This document shows positions 18,179-25,502 of a DNA stretch of 25,783 nucleotides, in pieces. How positions within the stretch are numbered: position 1 is the first letter of the stretch; each line of letters starts with the position of its first letter. The stretch comes from Pseudovibrio sp. JCM 19062 (lineage in GTDB: Bacteria; Pseudomonadota; Alphaproteobacteria; Rhizobiales; Stappiaceae): assembly GCA_001310715.1 (NCBI GenBank), contig BAXV01000054.1, positions 1 through 25,783 of the forward strand, in the 5' to 3' direction. The translations under genes were made by a program, and so were the position numbers. The notes below the pieces were generated by a model. It searched no databases. It was not told the origin of the DNA and saw only the letters and a list, made by a program, of their open reading frames with translations.

Positions 18179-18233
18179 GAGGGGATTCCCCTTGCCTGCT
18201 TTCCCATAAGCGTTTTGTTTATCGGAAAGCAGG
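18179..18233 (+). terminator. Tandem hairpins after exo
   Basis: AGGGG-ATT-CCCCT (18180-18192) is followed by CCTGCTTTCC (18195-18204) pairing perfectly over 10 bp with GGAAAGCAGG (18224-18233) around a T-rich 19-nt loop, then GTTTAGC. There is no long T tract, so termination is possible but not proven. It marks the boundary before leader copy 2. Confidence 0.4.
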
Positions 18234-18236
18234 TTT

Positions 18237-18292
18237 AGCAATGCAATTCTGCGTTGCTGAGCAGAGCTAGCTGGGCTCTTAAATAAACAGCA
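18237..18292 (+). repeat. Two-hairpin leader element, copy 2
   Basis: Hairpin I: AGCAATGCA (18237-18245), loop ATTC, TGCGTTGCT (18250-18258), 9 bp. Hairpin II: AGAGC (18263-18267), loop TAGCTGG, GCTCT (18275-18279). Then TAAATAAACAGCA. It has the same order and spacing as copies 1 and 3, and heads the DUF3150/CobT unit. Confidence 0.72.
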
Positions 18293-18308
18293 TTGAAGTA
18301 AGTAGAAA

Positions 18309-18366
18309 CCTTAGGGTACATCGTGCCCTGAGGGCTGGTGTGCCCTTTTTTTAATGGAGCACACCA
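18309..18366 (+). promoter_or_regulatory. Pseudoknot/RBS switch D
   Basis: CCTTAGGGTAC (18309-18319) pairs over 11 bp with GTGCCCTGAGG (18323-18333), loop ATC. CATC (18319-18322) can pair with GGTG (18337-18340). The latter is also part of TGGTGTGC (18336-18343), which pairs over 8 bp with GCACACCA (18359-18366), reaching the A of the start codon and looping out GGAG. GGGC/GCCC followed by T7 (18332-18352) also resembles an intrinsic terminator. Confidence 0.7.
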
Positions 18367-19469
18367 TGAGTGACGTACAAATTCTTCAAAACATTTCTGT
18401 TGTTTGTGCCGATTTTAAGATCTGGACAGGACAGGTGAAACTAAGAGCAGAAGACGTGCAATTGGGCGATGGGGGAGAACTTCCACCCGAGAAGATTGCA
18501 ATGCTGGGACAAAAGAAAATATTTGACCCATCTAGGTTGTCTTGCTTTTCAAAATTGAAAACAGCAGCAAATCGCTATCTGGCAAAGTTCGGGATGCCAT
18601 TCTTGAATGGTTTTGCTATCCCTGCAGGTCGAGAAGATGAAGTGCTGCGAGATTTAGAACAGATAAAACGGGAGTTTTATTCAGAAAAACAAAAGCTTTT
18701 AACATCCTACAACCAGGATGTAGAAGCATGGATTTTGGAAAATCCTGGATATGAAGAGGTAATTCGAAAAGGCGTTCTCTCACTAGAGAAAGTACAAAAG
18801 CGGATCGAATTCGAGTTCAATATTTTCAAAGTCACGGGCACTGAAAATGATGAGTCTCATCGTAAGATGGAGGCTAAGGTGTCTGGTCTTGGAGAAGACT
18901 TGTTTTCCGATGTCGTTCGCGATGCTGGCGCGTTCTATGAAAAGAACCTCTCAGGTAAAACAGAAGTTCACAAAACTTCCAAAACGACAATCGTCAACCT
19001 TAGAACGAAAGTAGCTGGCCTTGTTTTCTTAAACGGAAAACTGCGTGTTCTGCTTGAGCTTCTTGACGATGTTGTTGCTGCTTATGAAAGTGCATCCGGC
19101 AAAAAAGGAACGCACTTGACGGGCGAAAACTTTGCGAGGGTGAACTCAATTATCTCAATCCTGGCAGATCGCGATAAAATACTAGCTTATTGCGAGCAAC
19201 GTCGCGACGAAGTTAAACAAGTTGCTGCTGATGAAACGCCAGTTTCAGACGTGGCACTACTTGAGACAACTGTTGAAAATCAGCAGGTGGACCAAGTTGA
19301 AGCAACTGACATTGCATCGGAGTTTGAAAAGTTTGTTGCAAGCGTTGCTGGCGAGAAGAAAGAGGAGGAGACTCCAAAGCCGGATGCTGACGATGACTAC
19401 CTTCATAAGACGCACCCTGCACAATCAAATAAAGCGGCTCAACCGGATCTTCCGGGCTTCTTTTTCTAA
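18366..19469 (+). CDS. DUF3150-like protein of the CobS/CobT cluster
   Basis: 367 aa. The ATG at 18366 is preferred over 18354 because GGAG lies six bases before it. The N-terminal region (FKIWTGQVKLRAEDV, LPPEKIAMLGQKKIFDP, FSKLKTAANRYLAKFGMPFL, GFAIPAGREDEVLRDLEQI) fits DUF3150. Long helices follow, then an acidic and Lys-rich tail ending QPDLPGFFF. DUF3150 genes travel with CobS-like ATPases and CobT-like VWA proteins in conjugative elements, which is the arrangement here. Function is unknown; a bridging or regulatory subunit for the ATPase is a reasonable inference. No frame break is seen. Confidence 0.75.
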   Translation: MSDVQILQNISVVCADFKIWTGQVKLRAEDVQLGDGGELPPEKIAMLGQKKIFDPSRLSCFSKLKTAANRYLAKFGMPFLNGFAIPAGREDEVLRDLEQIKREFYSEKQKLLTSYNQDVEAWILENPGYEEVIRKGVLSLEKVQKRIEFEFNIFKVTGTENDESHRKMEAKVSGLGEDLFSDVVRDAGAFYEKNLSGKTEVHKTSKTTIVNLRTKVAGLVFLNGKLRVLLELLDDVVAAYESASGKKGTHLTGENFARVNSIISILADRDKILAYCEQRRDEVKQVAADETPVSDVALLETTVENQQVDQVEATDIASEFEKFVASVAGEKKEEETPKPDADDDYLHKTHPAQSNKAAQPDLPGFFF

Positions 19470-19485
19470 CATATAATTAATCAAT

Positions 19486-19535
19486 CCCTGAGGGAGTTTC
19501 TCCCTCGTGGGGAAGCTCTCTCCAAGCATGGAGAG
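19486..19535 (+). promoter_or_regulatory. Pseudoknot/RBS switch E
   Basis: CCC-T-GAGGGAG (19486-19496) pairs with CTCCCTC-GT-GGG (19500-19511), loop TTT. GTTTC can pair with GAAGC (19512-19516). CTCTCC (19518-19523) pairs perfectly with GGAGAG (19530-19535), hiding the binding site of the gene at 19540. The annotated frame opens earlier, at GTG 19507, but that would start inside this structure. Confidence 0.65.
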
Positions 19536-19539
19536 ACAA

Positions 19540-21423
19540 ATGAATACTAAATACAATGCTAAGATTTTAGCCAGCGCAGTGCCTATCGTGGCAGCGGCAT
19601 ATGGTAGAAAATTTGGCGTCAAGATTGTGTTTACGGGTGATCGGGCAATGACAGATGGCAAGACAATAGTATTGCCTTCCCTGCCGCCTGATACCGCATT
19701 CAAAGATGTGGTCTGGGGCTATCTTGCCCATGAGGCTGGCCATGTTCGGTTTACCGACTGGAAGCATGTTCCAACAGCTCCTAATAGGCAATCTATGCTC
19801 AACGTTGTTGAGGATGCACGGATTGAACTTGCAATGATGCGAGCCTATCCAGGAACCGCGACCACTTTGAATGCTGTGGCGAACCATATGGCTCAAGCAG
19901 GTCATTACGTCCTGCAAACAGCTGAAAACGACCCCTTCGAAATTCTGTTTTCGTATTGTCTTTACAATTTGCAATGCAACGTTGTTGGACAAAAGGGCCT
20001 CAAAGAGTTCTGGCTGGCTGCAGAGCAAGCTTTCACTCAGGTGTTTCCAACTTCTACCAAAGGCAAACTGGATCAACTCTTGCAAAGCGTCGTTGGTTTG
20101 GAGAACACAGAACAGGCTTTGAAGCTTGCAGATCAGATCCTTGAGCTGCTGAAGCAAGAGGCTTGCCGTCCAAAACCTGATGACCAAGCACCAAACCAAC
20201 AGGAAGATTCTTCTGGAGGGGAAAGTGCTGAAACAAATGGTGGTGAAACGGCTCAAAGCAAACCAGAAGACGGACAAAAGCAATCTGACGGTTCTTCAGA
20301 TCGGTCAGATAACCAATCGTCTTCTGATAAGGGGAATGGTCTCTCCGTGGATAACCAAAACGGAGAAGCCGGAAAACCGGAAGATGGTTCACCAGACAAA
20401 GATCAACAGTCTGGTGGCTCCAATGATCATTCGGACAGCTCATCGTCTCCTGTCAAAGGTGATAATTTTACCGATGGCCAACAGCATGCAGACGCTGATG
20501 GTGGAGCAGAACTACCTGCCAAAGTTGTATCAGGTGAGGAAGCAAAAACTCAGTCTGAGGCACGAAGCAGACTTCAGCAAGCGTTGAAGGAAGGTGAGTT
20601 CAGGAGTTTCGACCCCAGGTCAAAACTTCGGTCTGAGCTTTTTGCAAATAGCAATCAAATGGAAGAGCAAACGCTTTCTGTACCAGATGCTATTTCAATA
20701 TCAACGGATGCTGCGGCCAATTCAAAATGGAACCGTCGCGCAAAAAGTGCGGCTTCCGGAATTCGTCAACGGCTAAGCGGTATGGTGCAAGCTAAACGCC
20801 GCTCTGGTTCAATATCTGCGACGATTGGGAAGCGTATTAACGCAACTGATATTCATCGTGTTTGCACGGGGGATACAAAGGTGTTCCGTAAGACCTGGAC
20901 TGAAAAAAAAGCCAGATACTGCGGTGCATATCCTAATCGACAATAGTTCATCTATGAAAAGGCCGGATTTTGAGATTCCGGCTAAAGAAGCAGCGCTAGC
21001 GTTGGGTGTGGCCTTGGAAGCAATTCCGAAGGTAAATCCAGCAATAACGTTGTTTGGCGATAGCTTTGAAAGGCCGGTCTATCCGGTGCTGAAGCACGGA
21101 CAACGAACCGCTTCAACTCTCGGAAAGGCTGATTTGAGCCTTCAGGGAACACGCCAATGGCTCAGGCAATTTTGTATGGGTTATTTGAACTCAGTCAGCA
21201 GCGGTGCAATCGGGCAATGTTGATCGTCGTAACAGATGGTCGTCCGTCCAACTCGCAAGCTACTCGTGATGCTTTGGATCTTGCAAAGCGAAGCGGTGTT
21301 GAAGTTTTTGGGATTGGCATCAAGATTGGTGCAATTTCCAACTACATCGAAAATAGCGTCATCATATCAACTGCATACGATCTCAAATCAGTCTTGTTTG
21401 GCTTGATGAAAAATCAGCTATAG
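19540..21423 (+). CDS. cobT: CobT-like VWA protein with HEAGH motif (two frame breaks)
   Basis: About 628 aa. The N-terminal domain has YLAHEAGHVRFTDW (about residue 70), a zinc-metalloprotease-like HExxH, followed by LNVVEDARIELAM. A very polar, low-complexity linker (about 215-350, rich in Ser, Asp, Gln and Gly) leads to a VWA domain with the MIDAS motif LIDNSSSMKRPD (DxSxS) and VTDGRPSNSQATRDAL. This three-part layout is that of CobT-like partners of MoxR/CobS ATPases. Removing one A at 20903-20910 (A8) and adding one G at 21145-21147 joins the three frames. The glutamate of HEAGH is present, so zinc hydrolysis is possible, but CobT relatives are not known peptidases. Confidence 0.82.
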
Positions 21424-21446
21424 CAAACCTCCAAGGATATAAATCA

Positions 21447-21701
21447 ATGAATTCCATCCAATTGGAACGGGCGCCAAATCGAAAGTTGGCTGCTCTTCCT
21501 GTTCATGACAGACGTAGGGTCGAGCGGGCGTTACGCGCTCTGCAAGAGTTTCCGAACTGTGAGCACATAACCAAGCTGCGAAGGGAAGCAAACTTGTTCC
21601 GCCTGCGGGTGGGCTCGTATCGGGTTCTCTTCAGGCACTCAACGGTGAAAAAACAGATTTCAATCTGTGATGTTTTACGCAGAGATTCCAAAACATATTA
21701 A
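21447..21701 (+). CDS. RelE/ParE-superfamily toxin-like protein, no partner seen
   Basis: 84 aa: LERAPNRKLAALPVHDRRRVERAL, then TKLRREANLFRLRVGSYRVLFRHS and ISICDVLRRDSKTY. The FRLRVGSYRVLF strand and the terminal DVLRR-x-x-x-Y are typical of RelE/ParE toxins, which cut mRNA on the ribosome or poison gyrase. No antitoxin-sized gene adjoins it on either side, and it sits 23 bases after the CobT-like gene with AAGGAT before its ATG. It could be an orphan, a domesticated regulator, or paired with an antitoxin elsewhere. Confidence 0.72.
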   Translation: MNSIQLERAPNRKLAALPVHDRRRVERALRALQEFPNCEHITKLRREANLFRLRVGSYRVLFRHSTVKKQISICDVLRRDSKTY

Positions 21702-21705
21702 TCCC

Positions 21706-21727
21706 TGATGCTGTTTTGCCAGCATCA
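21706..21727 (+). repeat. Hairpin after relE-like gene
   Basis: TGATGCTG (21706-21713) pairs perfectly with CAGCATCA (21720-21727), loop TTTTGC. It follows the stop by four bases and resembles hairpin I of the leader element, but hairpin II and the AACAGCA tail are absent. It directly precedes switch F. Confidence 0.45.
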
Positions 21728-21732
21728 ACATT

Positions 21733-21782
21733 CCCTTACGGGCCGCGTCCCGTATGGGCGCGGCCTTTCTTATTTGAGAGGC
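21733..21782 (+). promoter_or_regulatory. Pseudoknot/RBS switch F
   Basis: CCC-T-TACGGG (21733-21742) pairs with CCCGTA-T-GGG (21749-21758). Loop CCGCG (21743-21747) pairs with CGCGG (21759-21763), five GC pairs, the clearest pseudoknot of the set. GCCTTTC (21763-21769) pairs over 7 bp (one G-U) with GAGAGGC (21776-21782), hiding the binding site. The two helices meet at base 21763. Confidence 0.75.
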
Positions 21783-21785
21783 ACA

Positions 21786-22666
21786 ATGTTTAAAAACTCA
21801 GTCGTGTCGTATCCTAGTAGGGGTGCGTACGGGAACAACAAGTATCGGGGCAACTGCACCGGCCACATCGTTGCTGACTATGTTCGCACCTACATGCCGG
21901 AAGGTAATGGATTGCTTGCAGATCCAAGTATCGGCGGGGGAACCAGTAGCGACGTTGCAAGAGAAATGGGAATTCGTTTCAAGGGTACAGACCTCCATAG
22001 AGGCTTCAACCTTCTAACGGATGATTTCAGCTCATTTCTCGGAGAGAAGGCCGACCTTGTTTGGTGGCATCCTCCATACTGGAACATGATCACCTATTCA
22101 GGTGAACAATGGGGCGAAGAGAACCCTTGGGATCTTAGCCGACTGCGCCTTCCTGACTTTGTGGAAGCGTTGCAGTTGGCCACAATGAATATTCACGACG
22201 CTGCAGGCCTGGAGGGTATTACGGTATTCTCATGGGCAATCTGCGCCGCGACGGCGAATACTACAATCTCTCCAGTTTGGTCGAGCGCATTGCTCCGGCA
22301 AAGCTCGTGGATGAGATCATCAAGACACAGCATAACTGTCTGAGCGACGCTCGGAAGTACAACTCCAAGATAGTTCGAATTGCTCATGAGAAGCTTCTTG
22401 TGTTCCGAAGGGACGATAAAGGAGCCCTTTACATGGTCGCGTTGGTGAACCGGCGCGCTCAGAACATGGTCAGAACTACATGGAAGGCAGCAATTCGAAG
22501 AGTTCTTCAGGGGCGTCAGATGTCCTTGCAGGAGCTCTACACAGCGATGAAGCCTTTTGCAGTGACAACACAAAACAACCACTGGCAAGCGAAAGTGCGC
22601 CAAGTGGTTCAAGATGAAAGATATTTCACGCGGGTTGATAAGGGCGTTTATCGCCTCGCTGCGTGA
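21786..22666 (+). CDS. DNA methyltransferase with winged-helix tail (one frame break)
   Basis: About 293 aa from ATG 21786. S-adenosylmethionine motif I is ADPSIGGGTSSDVA (about residue 42), and the catalytic motif is ADLVWWHPPYW, a variant of DPPYW found in N4-cytosine and N6-adenine enzymes. After one base is added near 22202 the sequence reads DACRPGGYYGILMGNLRRDG. The last 50 residues (MSLQELYTAMKP, HWQAKVRQVVQDERYFTRVDKGVYRLAA) look like a HARE-HTH-type winged helix. No restriction nuclease is adjacent, so it is probably a solitary, protective methylase. The target base cannot be told from the motif alone. Confidence 0.8.
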
Positions 22667-22679
22667 TTTGAAAAACTAA

Positions 22680-22735
22680 CCCTAACGGGGCCATGCCCCG
22701 TCAAGGGGTGTGGCTCGTTTTCTAATGAGGAAGAC
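22680..22735 (+). promoter_or_regulatory. Pseudoknot/RBS switch G
   Basis: ACGGGGC (22685-22691) pairs with GCCCCGT (22695-22701), loop CAT, with an outer CCCT/AGGG. CCAT (22691-22694) can pair with GTGG (22710-22713). GTTTTC (22717-22722) pairs over 6 bp (one G-U) with GAAGAC (22730-22735), overlapping the binding site. It is the weakest second hairpin in the set. Confidence 0.5.
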
Positions 22736-22736
22736 A

Positions 22737-24116
22737 ATGCCAACAATCAAAGTTTTGAAACTTGGAACCACGAAAACTGGAAACCGTCGTTTTTGGGCGG
22801 AAGGCTATTACCTTTGTAAAGAAGGCTTCACTCCAGGGATGGGCTACAACGTCCATGTGGTTGATGATCAAGTCCAGCTGAAGGCTGATACACTTGGCCA
22901 ATACACTGTGAGTAAACGAGGCAAGGAAGGTAGGCTAAAACCTATTATTGACCTCACGAACAATGTTCTGGCCGAACTATTTGAGGGTGTCGAACGTCTG
23001 CGCGTTCAAATCTCTAAAGGGAAGATCGTCATTACGGCGCATCATCAGGAGATTAAAACACGCAAGCGGGAAGCGCGGCTTAAGGAGAAAGTTCAACGCG
23101 GGCAGTCTTTATCAGTTTGCAGCATGTTTCATGGCGGCGGCATACTTGATAGGGCCTTGCATTCTGGCATGGCGCAAAGTGGTCTACGATCCGGTGTTTC
23201 GATTGTCAGCGAGCTAGAGGATGAATTCCTCAATCACTCGATGGCCAATCAAGATATCTGGAGCGATGATGTCATAGCCTTATGTGGGCCGGTTGAACTT
23301 ATGAATCTTAGGAAAGATCCGCCTGAAGTGGACGCCCTTTTTGGTGGGATTCCGTGCACAGGTGCTTCGCGAGCAGGTAGAGCGGCAAACAAGTTGGACA
23401 TGCTGATCTCACGACAAGGCAGGGGCTATGTTTTTTACCACTCTAAGGTTTATTGAGGAGCTGAATCCAAGCGTTGCAATTTTGGAGAATGTTCCTGAAT
23501 ACCAGAATACTGCTTCCATGGAGTGATCAGATCTGTTCTCACCAGCATGGACTACAAACTCTCCGAAAGGGTGTTTGATGGTAGTGAGTTTGGTTCACTT
23601 GAGAAGAGAAAGCGATTGTGTGTGGTGGCCGTAAGTCGTGGGATGGATCCCATCGATCTTGATGCGATCCTTCCACAGTTGCTCAAACCAGTAGATCTTT
23701 CAGCAATTTTGGAAGATCTCGCTCTCGATGCGGATGAATGGAAGAGCCATGCGTCCAAGGTCGAAAAGGAAAAACGTGATCGCAAAGCCGGAAAAGGTTT
23801 TCGGATGCAGTTACTGGATCCTGCTGCTCCCTCATGTGGGACGATTGGGGCCGGTTACAACAAAAGTCGTTCAACTGAACCGCGATTGATTCATCCTGAA
23901 GATCCGGATAAATCACGTCTTTTCACTCCCGTGGAACATGCGCGGGTCAAAGGCATACCTGAAGAATTGGTTGCTGGTTTGCCAGCTACCACAGCACACA
24001 CCATTTTGGGCCAATCGGTCATCTGGCCGGTGTTCGAAGCTGTTGGTTCAGCTATCGCAGAACATGTCCAACGATGGGCTTTTGAGGGCTATGCAAAGCT
24101 AGAAATGGCTGCGTGA
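22737..24116 (+). CDS. C5-cytosine DNA methyltransferase (three frame breaks)
   Basis: About 460 aa from ATG 22737 (GAGGAAGACA). An N-terminal region of about 125 residues with no recognised domain precedes the catalytic domain. SAM motif I is LSVCSMFHGGGILDRAL, the catalytic motif FGGIPCTGASRAG carries the nucleophile Cys, and ILENVPEYQNT is the ENV motif. VEHARVKGIPEEL and TILGQSVIWPVFEAVGSAI form the C-terminal motifs IX-X. Breaks: GG 23396-23397, a second near 23408 and G 23523, each one base. It directly follows the other methyltransferase, so together with the DarB-like protein the element carries three methylation activities and no visible nuclease. Protection from host restriction is the likely role. 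Confidence 0.85.
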
Positions 24117-24138
24117 AGTTCAAAAGAATGTATGAGAG

Positions 24139-24170
24139 GTTCTCCGGCGTGCGTAAGCATGTCGGGGAAC
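24139..24170 (+). other. 14-bp hairpin with GTAA loop after the C5 methyltransferase
   Basis: GTTCTCCGGCGTGC (24139-24152) pairs with GCATGTCGGGGAAC (24157-24170) over all 14 positions (three G-U) around a GNRA-type loop. There is no T tract. It may stabilise or end the upstream transcript. The reliance on G-U pairs suggests RNA rather than a DNA-protein site. Confidence 0.5.
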
Positions 24171-24228
24171 AATCTGTGCTTGTATTGCACCATGGAATTA
24201 GTTAGTTTTCATATAGTTCAATTCCCCA

Positions 24229-24248
24229 TACCGATAGCGGTATCGGTA
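24229..24248. promoter_or_regulatory. Palindrome, candidate operator
   Basis: TACCGATA, spacer GCGG, TATCGGTA: perfect 8-bp arms 10 bases upstream of leader copy 3. The region before it (24195-24228) is AT-rich. Position suggests control of the transcript that starts the Toprim-like/primase unit; no promoter boxes are convincing. Confidence 0.5.
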
Positions 24249-24257
24249 ATCGAGCTT

Positions 24258-24313
24258 TGTGATGCTGTTGCATCGCATGGAAAAGCTAGCTGAGCTTTGC
24301 AAACAAACAGCAA
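24258..24313 (+). repeat. Two-hairpin leader element, copy 3
   Basis: Hairpin I: TGTGATGC (24258-24265), loop TGTT, GCATCGCA (24270-24277), 8 bp. Hairpin II: AAAGC (24282-24286), loop TAGCTGA, GCTTT (24294-24298). Then GCAAACAAACAGCA. Stem II differs from copy 2 by compensatory changes (G-C to A-T). Confidence 0.72.
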
Positions 24314-24344
24314 CGAAGCGCAACTGCGCAAACATGTTTCAACA

Positions 24345-24397
24345 CCCTGCCGGGAGATCTCCCGCAGGGGGACTTCTCGGCTCTATAGTTGAGGAGT
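24345..24397 (+). promoter_or_regulatory. Pseudoknot/RBS switch H
   Basis: CCCTG-C-CGGGAG (24345-24356) pairs with CTCCCG-CAGGG (24359-24369). GAGA (24354-24357) can pair with TCTC (24375-24378), which is also in ACTTCTC (24372-24378). That strand pairs over 7 bp with GAGGAGT (24391-24397), the binding site of the gene at 24405. The two options are mutually exclusive. Confidence 0.65.
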
Positions 24398-24404
24398 AAT
24401 CCCA

Positions 24405-25444
24405 ATGACAAATCCATCTTCAAAATACGATGAAAATATCTTGTTGTTTATCGCAAGAGGCAAATGGCAAGACATTGTTCAAAATGTGAAACCGACTATT
24501 GAACCCGCGACACTCAAGCGGATCAATAAGGTCACCGGAAGTGCGTCAATTAATGGTGCACGTTTCGATAATGGTATTGCGCTGCTCATTTGGGGGCTGA
24601 ACAAACCCAAGGCTGAAGTAGTCAACTTGCTCGGTGAACTTTTAAAGGCTCCGGTCGACTTAACTGCAGAGCAACTCACTGGTGTTGTCCCATTTGCTGT
24701 AAAGCAACAGGTCAAAACTGAAGAGAACAAAGTCGTTCAAGCTCCGAAAGCTGAACGATCGATCGGAAAAAACTGGATTAGGTGTAGCGATGAACAAGCG
24801 AGGCCTGCCCAGAAGTTTCTACTCCAAAACGGGCTGAACCGTATACTTGATTTGGAGAGAAGTGACATTTGGTTTGTTCCTGGCAGGACGGGCCTATTTT
24901 CCTTCGGAAAGACTACTCATAGCATTGTCTGTGGTAGTCGAAATTCCAATGGAGAACTTGCAGCTTATTATCGCATTCCAATTTCCCCTGAGGGGATCTT
25001 ATCGGGTGAGATAAAGCGCTACAGTTCCGAAAAGCAGTCCACGTTTGCCAATACAATGCCGGTTCGTCTGGGCTTTCCTGACAATGGTACTCTGTATCTG
25101 GCTAACGACGTTTTAAGTGCAATGGCAATCTTCGAAGCAACCGGGATCCCCACTTGGGTGAGTATCTCGGGCGACTGGCAAGAGATCACTCTTCCCAAAT
25201 ATGTTTCGAATGTTGTTCTTTGGGCTAACAAGCGTAGCAAGGATATCCCGGCCCTGATGTTGAGCATTTCTTTGATGTTCTACGAGGGCAGGGCAGAGCT
25301 TGCGGATTGTTAACTCCAACAAGAGATCTAAAAGTCGGAGAACCAGAATTAACATGGTTTGATGTGTGGCACACGGAAGGCGTTAAATCGTTCCCAACGA
25401 CCGCACATGCCCTATCTGTTGTTCAAAGTATAAAGGCCTCTTGA
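24405..25444 (+). CDS. Toprim-like protein with altered catalytic positions (one frame break)
   Basis: About 346 aa once joined. The N-terminal 105 residues (to PFAVKQQVKTEENK) are unassigned. From about 120, IGKNWIRCSDEQARPAQKFL and WFVPGRTGLFSFGK lead to a domain with TLYLANDVLSAMAIFEATGIPTWVS, then VSNVVLWANKRS. Spacing and hydrophobic pattern follow the Toprim fold of element and phage primases (EG-x-x-x-A...; DxD). However, the Glu is replaced (AND) and the DxD becomes WANK, so metal-dependent catalysis looks lost. One G added at 25304-25305 continues the frame through LLTPTRDLKVGEPELTWFDV to the stop at 25444. It precedes the primase gene and may be its accessory subunit. Fold assignment is by eye. 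Confidence 0.5.
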
Positions 25445-25502
25445 ACTTGATTGATTTGGCTTTGGCCAAGCAATCTTAAAGCGCGCAAGCGCTAAACATT
25501 AA

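Noticed and set aside
15182..21423. Cobaltochelatase CobS/CobT for cobalamin synthesis
   Set aside because: No cobN or other cobalamin genes are present; the companions are DUF3150-like, Bet and exo, as in conjugative elements.
1..25444. Treating the broken genes as pseudogenes
   Set aside because: Breaks are single bases, often at homopolymers, and conserved motifs resume at once in the next frame; too many unrelated genes are affected in the same way.
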